8,082 bases of DNA, taken from positions 1 to 8,082 of the forward strand of contig JAPSKJ010000089.1 in the NCBI GenBank assembly GCA_031177735.1, written 5' to 3'. Below the pieces are notes generated by a model that ran no database searches, was not told the origin of the DNA, and saw only the letters and a list, made by a program, of their open reading frames with translations. Position 1 is the first letter of the stretch. Each line of letters opens with the position of its first letter. The position numbers and the translations under genes were made by a program. This document shows, piece after piece, positions 5,331 to 8,082 of this stretch. The stretch is from Nocardioides sp. Lineage in GTDB: Bacteria > Actinomycetota > Actinomycetes > Propionibacteriales > Nocardioidaceae.

Positions 5331-5939
5331 TCACTTCTTGGAGTAGTACTCGACGATCAGCTGCTCCTGGACCGGGACGTCGATCTGCGCCCGGACCGGA
5401 AGCTGGTGGACCAGGATCCGCATGCGGCTCGGGATGGCCTCGAGCCAGGCCGGAACGACGCGCTCGCCGTGGGTCTCACGAGCCACGATGAACGGGGTCA
5501 TCTCCAGCGACTTCTCGCGCACGTCGATCACGTCGTACTGGCTGACCTGGTACGACGGGACGTTGACCTTGCGGCCGTTGACCAGGAAGTGGCCGTGGCT
5601 GACCAGCTGGCGGGCGTGGCGGCGGGTGCGGGCGAAGCCGGCGCGGTAGACGACGTTGTCGAGGCGGGCCTCGAGCATCTGGAGCAGGTTGTCGCCGGTC
5701 TTGCCGGAGCGGCGGTGCGCCTCGGCGTAGTAGTTGGCGAACTGCTTCTCCATCACGCCGTAGGTGAAGCGAGCCTTCTGCTTCTCACGAAGCTGGAGGA
5801 GGTACTCGCTCTCCTTGATGCGGCCGCGGCCGTGCTGGCCGGGGGCGTAGGGACGCTTCTCGAAGGCAGCGTCACCGCCGACAAGGTCGACACCGAGACG
5901 GCGCGACTTGCGGGTCATGGGGCCGGTGTAACGGGCCAT
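5331..5939 (-). CDS. rpsD: Small-subunit ribosomal protein uS4 (zinc-independent form)
   Basis: A 202-residue uS4, a primary 16S rRNA-binding protein that nucleates 30S assembly and, in E. coli, represses its own operon. The N-terminus (MARYTGPMTRKSRRLGVDLV, then EKRPYAPGQHGR at 27-38) has no cysteines, so this is the form lacking the zinc knuckle, as in mycobacterial S4 of this operon. The S4 RNA-binding domain covers about residues 92-155 and includes ARLDNVVYRAGFARTRRHAR (91-110), QLVSHGHFLVNGRKVNVPSY (111-130) and QYDVIDVREKS (134-144). The C-terminus reads VQEQLIVEYYSKK. The ATG at 5939 gives the conserved start; the ribosome binding site is a weak purine stretch (GAAGAGAC). It follows rpsK by 29 nt. 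Confidence 0.99.
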   Translation of the reverse strand: MARYTGPMTRKSRRLGVDLVGGDAAFEKRPYAPGQHGRGRIKESEYLLQLREKQKARFTYGVMEKQFANYYAEAHRRSGKTGDNLLQMLEARLDNVVYRAGFARTRRHARQLVSHGHFLVNGRKVNVPSYQVSQYDVIDVREKSLEMTPFIVARETHGERVVPAWLEAIPSRMRILVHQLPVRAQIDVPVQEQLIVEYYSKK

Positions 5940-5968
5940 GTCTCTTCAGTCTCTCTTTCTGTCTCGGG

Positions 5969-6376
5969 TCAGACGCGGCGGCGCTTGGGCGGGCGGCAGC
6001 CGTTGTGCGGGGCGGGGGTGACGTCCTGGATGGTGCCGACCTCGAGGCCGATGGCACCCAGCGAACGGATCGCCGTCTCGCGGCCCGAGCCCGGGCCCTT
6101 GACGAAGACGTCGATCTTCTTCATGCCGTGGTCCATGGCACGACGACCCGCGGCCTCGGCGGCCATCTGGGCGGCGTACGGGGTCGACTTGCGCGAGCCC
6201 TTGAAGCCGACGGTGCCGGCAGAGGCCCACGAGATGACCGCGCCGGTCGGGTCGGTGATCGTGACGATCGTGTTGTTGAACGTGCTCTTGATGTGAGCCT
6301 CGCCCTGGGCGATGTTCTTCTTCTCCTTGCGGCGGACCTTGGTCTTCGCCGCGGCCTGTCGGCTCTTGGGAGGCAT
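5969..6376 (-). CDS. rpsK: Small-subunit ribosomal protein uS11
   Basis: A 135-residue uS11, which sits on the 30S platform and contacts 16S rRNA near the mRNA exit. Recognisable blocks are STFNNTIVTITDPTGAVISW (31-50), GSRKSTPYAAQMAAEAAGRR (60-79), VKGPGSGRETAIR (92-104), and the highly conserved C-terminal HNGCRPPKRRRV. The N-terminus is a lysine/arginine-rich tail. The ATG at 6376 is preceded by CAGGAG with 7 nt spacing, the clearest Shine-Dalgarno in the cluster. It lies 88 nt after rpsM and 29 nt before rpsD. Confidence 0.99.
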   Translation of the reverse strand: MPPKSRQAAAKTKVRRKEKKNIAQGEAHIKSTFNNTIVTITDPTGAVISWASAGTVGFKGSRKSTPYAAQMAAEAAGRRAMDHGMKKIDVFVKGPGSGRETAIRSLGAIGLEVGTIQDVTPAPHNGCRPPKRRRV

Positions 6377-6464
6377 TCAGTAACTCCTGCGGTAGCTGGT
6401 CGGTGAGATCTGGGGAGGGCCCGCGATCAACGCTGCGCCGGACGGATCCGGTACAGGCGTCGGA

Positions 6465-6842
6465 TCACTTGGCCTTCTTCTTGCCGGCGACGGTCCGCTT
6501 CGGACCCTTGCGGGTGCGGGCGTTGGTCTTGGTGCGCTGGCCGCGGACGGGGAGGCCCATCCGGTGGCGGCGACCCTGGTAGCTGCCGATCTCGATCTTG
6601 CGACGGATGTCGGCCTGGACCTCACGGCGGAGGTCACCCTCGATCTTGAGGCCGGTGGCCTCGATCGCGTCGCGGAGCTTGACCAGCTCGTCGTCAGACA
6701 GCGCGTGGACGCGGGTGTCGGGGCTGACACCGGTGGTCTCCAGGAGCTGCTGAGCAGTGGTACGGCCGATGCCGTAGATGTAGGTGAGTGCGATCTCGAT
6801 GCGCTTGTCACGCGGGAGGTCGACACCGACGAGGCGTGCCAT
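6465..6842 (-). CDS. rpsM: Small-subunit ribosomal protein uS13
   Basis: A 125-residue uS13, located in the 30S head where it contacts the P-site tRNA and forms bridges to the 50S subunit. MARLVGVDLPRDKRIEIALT (1-20), YIYGIGRTTAQQLL (21-34) and the C-terminal GLPVRGQRTKTNARTRKGP (96-114) are diagnostic. The basic lysine tail ends KKKAK. The ATG at 6842 is preceded by GAGAAGGA with 6 nt spacing. A 168-nt gap with strong RNA-like secondary structure separates it from rpmJ, which suggests separate control of rpsM and the genes after it. Confidence 0.99.
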   Translation of the reverse strand: MARLVGVDLPRDKRIEIALTYIYGIGRTTAQQLLETTGVSPDTRVHALSDDELVKLRDAIEATGLKIEGDLRREVQADIRRKIEIGSYQGRRHRMGLPVRGQRTKTNARTRKGPKRTVAGKKKAK

Positions 6843-7010
6843 GGTGTGTCCTTCTCGGTTCAGCGGGGGTGTCGGTCGACGTACGTCTCAGGTGGCGCCT
6901 GAGCTCCGGCCCCTGCTCCGGAGGTGACTTCGGTCAGCGTGCTGCTGCCTAGTACGTCGATGTAGAGGTGATGAAGTTGTGTCCCCGCCGAGGCGGGGCT
7001 GCTGCGAGGC
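6843..7010 (-). promoter_or_regulatory. Structured leader-like region between rpmJ and rpsM
   Basis: A 168-nt gap with no gene. TCGACGTAC (6876-6884) and GTACGTCGA (6952-6960) form a perfect 9-bp closing stem. It encloses three hairpins: 6887-6892/6898-6903 (6 bp), directly abutting 6904-6909/6918-6923 (6 bp), and 6925-6928/6933-6936 (4 bp). A separate hairpin, 6983-6988/6993-6998, lies nearer the rpmJ stop. The closing stem ends about 33 nt before the rpsM ATG, leaving the Shine-Dalgarno outside. In E. coli, S4 binds a folded leader upstream of rpsM; whether this fold serves such a purpose is inference. No convincing promoter was found in the gap. Confidence 0.5.
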
Positions 7011-7124
7011 TCAGCCCTGGCGCTGCTTGTGGCGCGGGTTCTCGCAGATCACCATGACGCGGCCGTGGCGACGGATCACCTTGCACTTGTCACAGATGGG
7101 CTTGACGCTGGGGTTGACCTTCAT
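7011..7124 (-). CDS. rpmJ: Large-subunit ribosomal protein bL36 (zinc-binding form)
   Basis: A 37-residue protein beginning MKVNPSVKPICDKCKVIRRH and ending GRVMVICENPRHKQRQG. Cys11, Cys14, Cys27 and His32 form the C-x2-C...C-x4-H zinc ribbon of the zinc-containing type of bL36, which binds 23S rRNA in the 50S subunit. The length and position between infA and rpsM are canonical. The ATG at 7124 is preceded by AAAGAGG with 7 nt spacing. The gene is 29 nt downstream of infA and is probably co-transcribed with it. Confidence 0.98.
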   Translation of the reverse strand: MKVNPSVKPICDKCKVIRRHGRVMVICENPRHKQRQG

Positions 7125-7153
7125 GGGTCAGCCTCTTTCTGGTAGATCGGCTG

Positions 7154-7375
7154 TCACTTGTAGCGGTAGACGATCCGACCCCGGGTGAGGTCGTACGGCG
7201 AGAGCTCCACCACCACGCGGTCCTCGGGGAGGATCCGGATGTAGTGCTGACGCATCTTGCCGCTGATGTGGGCGAGAACCTTGTGCCCGTTGCTCAGCTC
7301 GACGCGGAACATGGCATTCGGCAGGGCCTCCACGACGGTGCCCTCGATCTCGATCACGCCTTCTTTCTTCGGCAT
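7154..7375 (-). CDS. infA: Translation initiation factor IF-1
   Basis: A 73-residue IF-1, an OB-fold protein that binds the ribosomal A site during initiation with IF-2 and IF-3. MPKKEGVIEIEGTVVEALPN opens the protein, followed by FRVELSNGHKVLAHISGKMR, HYIRILPEDRVVVELSPYD and LTRGRIVYRYK, which is nearly invariant in actinobacteria. I start it at the ATG at 7375, which gives the family's usual M-x-KK start. GGAGG lies only 2 nt before this ATG. An in-frame GTG at 7384 would add MED and has no Shine-Dalgarno of its own, so it is less likely, though the close spacing leaves some doubt. It heads the ribosomal cluster seen here. Confidence 0.97.
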   Translation of the reverse strand: MPKKEGVIEIEGTVVEALPNAMFRVELSNGHKVLAHISGKMRQHYIRILPEDRVVVELSPYDLTRGRIVYRYK

Positions 7376-7678
7376 GTCCTCCACAATCTGTTGAACTGGT
7401 GTCTACCGTTGCTGCACCGGCCGCGTCGGGTGACTCGTCCGGGTGGCCCGGGAACCTCCGGAACGCGTCCGGTGGACCTCGTGCAGCCGTCTGCGAGCCT
7501 CATCCCGGGCACACCTCTCACCGCACTCGAAGAGCGTGGCAGAGTGGCGATCCGGGCAGCCGCGAGGCGCCGCGAAACAGACCCACGTTGGGCCGACATA
7601 GCAGTTTAGTCCCGGCCCGGTCGGAATCCCTAATCTACGAGCGTCCGCGGAACGGGCAGACACGCCGGTGCGACGGCG
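7376..7678 (-). promoter_or_regulatory. 303-nt noncoding region with probable infA promoter and long leader
   Basis: No credible gene is seen here. The best promoter candidate on the minus strand is the TAAACT hexamer at 7603-7608 (TAnnnT type), in an A/T-richer island within otherwise GC-rich DNA; no good -35 lies 16-18 nt upstream. A second TAnnnT hexamer, TAGATT, occurs at 7632-7637. Use of the first would give a leader of roughly 220 nt before infA. A 5-bp stem (7663-7667/7674-7678) follows directly on the upstream gene's stop; it is too weak to call a terminator. Confidence 0.4.
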
Positions 7679-8082
7679 TCAGGACACGATCTGCACCGCG
7701 ACGAAGCGGGCCAGCTCGAGGGCCTGGGTGTCGTCGCCGCTCTCGGCCATCGGCACACTGGCCGAGACGACGAGGGTCTGGCCGTCGTGCGGCACCACGA
7801 CCCAGCCGAGCCCGGCGTCGGGACCGGCCTCGCGGGCCTCCCAGCCACGGGTGCCGCCGATGTCGGCGCGCTCGGCGAGACCCCTGGGCACCCCTGCGGC
7901 GGCGGGCTCGAGGGCACCCGGGCGCAGCTCCCACGTGACCGTCTGGCTGCCGTCACTCGCCTCGCAGCCGGCCGTCGCCCGCTGCACGCCGAAGCCGGAG
8001 CCGAACGCGGTCAGCTCATCGGGCGTCACCTCGTCGCAGAGCGGGTCGCCGGTCAGGCCGGTCTCGACCGCGGACGGGCTGG
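7679..8082 (-). CDS. C-terminal part of an unrecognised, probably exported, protein (partial)
   Basis: The minus-strand frame is open from the right window edge to a TGA at 7679, giving 133 visible C-terminal residues. No start codon can be assigned: a GTG at 8029 lies in frame, but the coding-like sequence continues upstream of it to the edge (SPSAVETGLTGDPLCDEVTP). Visible features are two cysteines in an LCDEVTPDEL...AGCEAS arrangement about 25 residues apart, a WELRPG strand, GWVVVPHDGQTLVVSASVP, and a helical end (LELARFVAVQIV). Two spaced cysteines in a small, otherwise soluble domain recall actinobacterial cell-envelope lipoproteins such as DUF3558, so an exported lipoprotein is a reasonable guess, not a firm call. 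It is upstream of infA on the same strand, where map or adk often lies. Confidence 0.6.
   Translation of the reverse strand, partial: SPSAVETGLTGDPLCDEVTPDELTAFGSGFGVQRATAGCEASDGSQTVTWELRPGALEPAAAGVPRGLAERADIGGTRGWEAREAGPDAGLGWVVVPHDGQTLVVSASVPMAESGDDTQALELARFVAVQIVS

Noticed and set aside
5331..5939. Loss of the S4 zinc knuckle as a remarkable feature.
   Set aside because: The cysteine-free form of S4 is the usual one in this operon in mycobacteria and related actinobacteria; bL36 keeping its zinc ligands is also normal.
7403..7663. Small minus-strand open frames in the infA leader.
   Set aside because: Arg/Gly/Pro-rich translations, no Shine-Dalgarno and no coding-like codon pattern.

Overview
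The window looks like the chromosome of a high-GC Gram-positive actinobacterium, most like Nocardioides or a related Propionibacteriales member. The evidence is the very GC-rich third codon positions, the near-canonical actinobacterial IF-1, S13, S11, S4 and RNA polymerase alpha sequences, the S4 form without zinc-binding cysteines, and the GT87-type polyprenyl-phosphate-dependent mannosyltransferase. The genus is an inference from sequence memory, not from a search.

Layout. On the left, a plus-strand DUF72 (YecE-like) gene converges, with a 7-bp gap, on a minus-strand PfkB-family sugar kinase. A minus-strand GT87 membrane glycosyltransferase follows (1962-3131). The two gaps flanking the GT87 gene each hold one copy of an approximately 80-bp repeat, in opposite orientations. 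From 3393 to 7375, all on the minus strand, lies the infA-rpmJ-rpsM-rpsK-rpsD-rpoA-rplQ cluster (read right to left), closed by a strong stem-loop terminator at 3393-3426. Upstream of infA is a 303-nt noncoding stretch with a possible promoter, then the 3' part of an unrecognised gene, probably an envelope lipoprotein or secreted protein, that runs off the right edge.

How the genes work together. The minus-strand cluster makes initiation factor IF-1, ribosomal proteins bL36, uS13, uS11, uS4 and bL17, and the alpha subunit of RNA polymerase: the conserved translation/transcription block found in most bacteria. Its intercistronic gaps are unusual in being long in three places (rpmJ-rpsM 168 nt, rpsD-rpoA 122 nt, rpoA-rplQ 155 nt). 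Each of these holds strong potential RNA stem-loops, suggesting processing or autogenous control between cistrons. The left-hand genes (DUF72, kinase, GT87) have no evident link to the block.

Most of the window is ordinary core genome. The signals most worth a second look are the paired repeats around the GT87 gene, the branched RNA-like fold before rpsM, and the three consecutive stem-loops between rpoA and rplQ. I see no clear novel multi-gene system.
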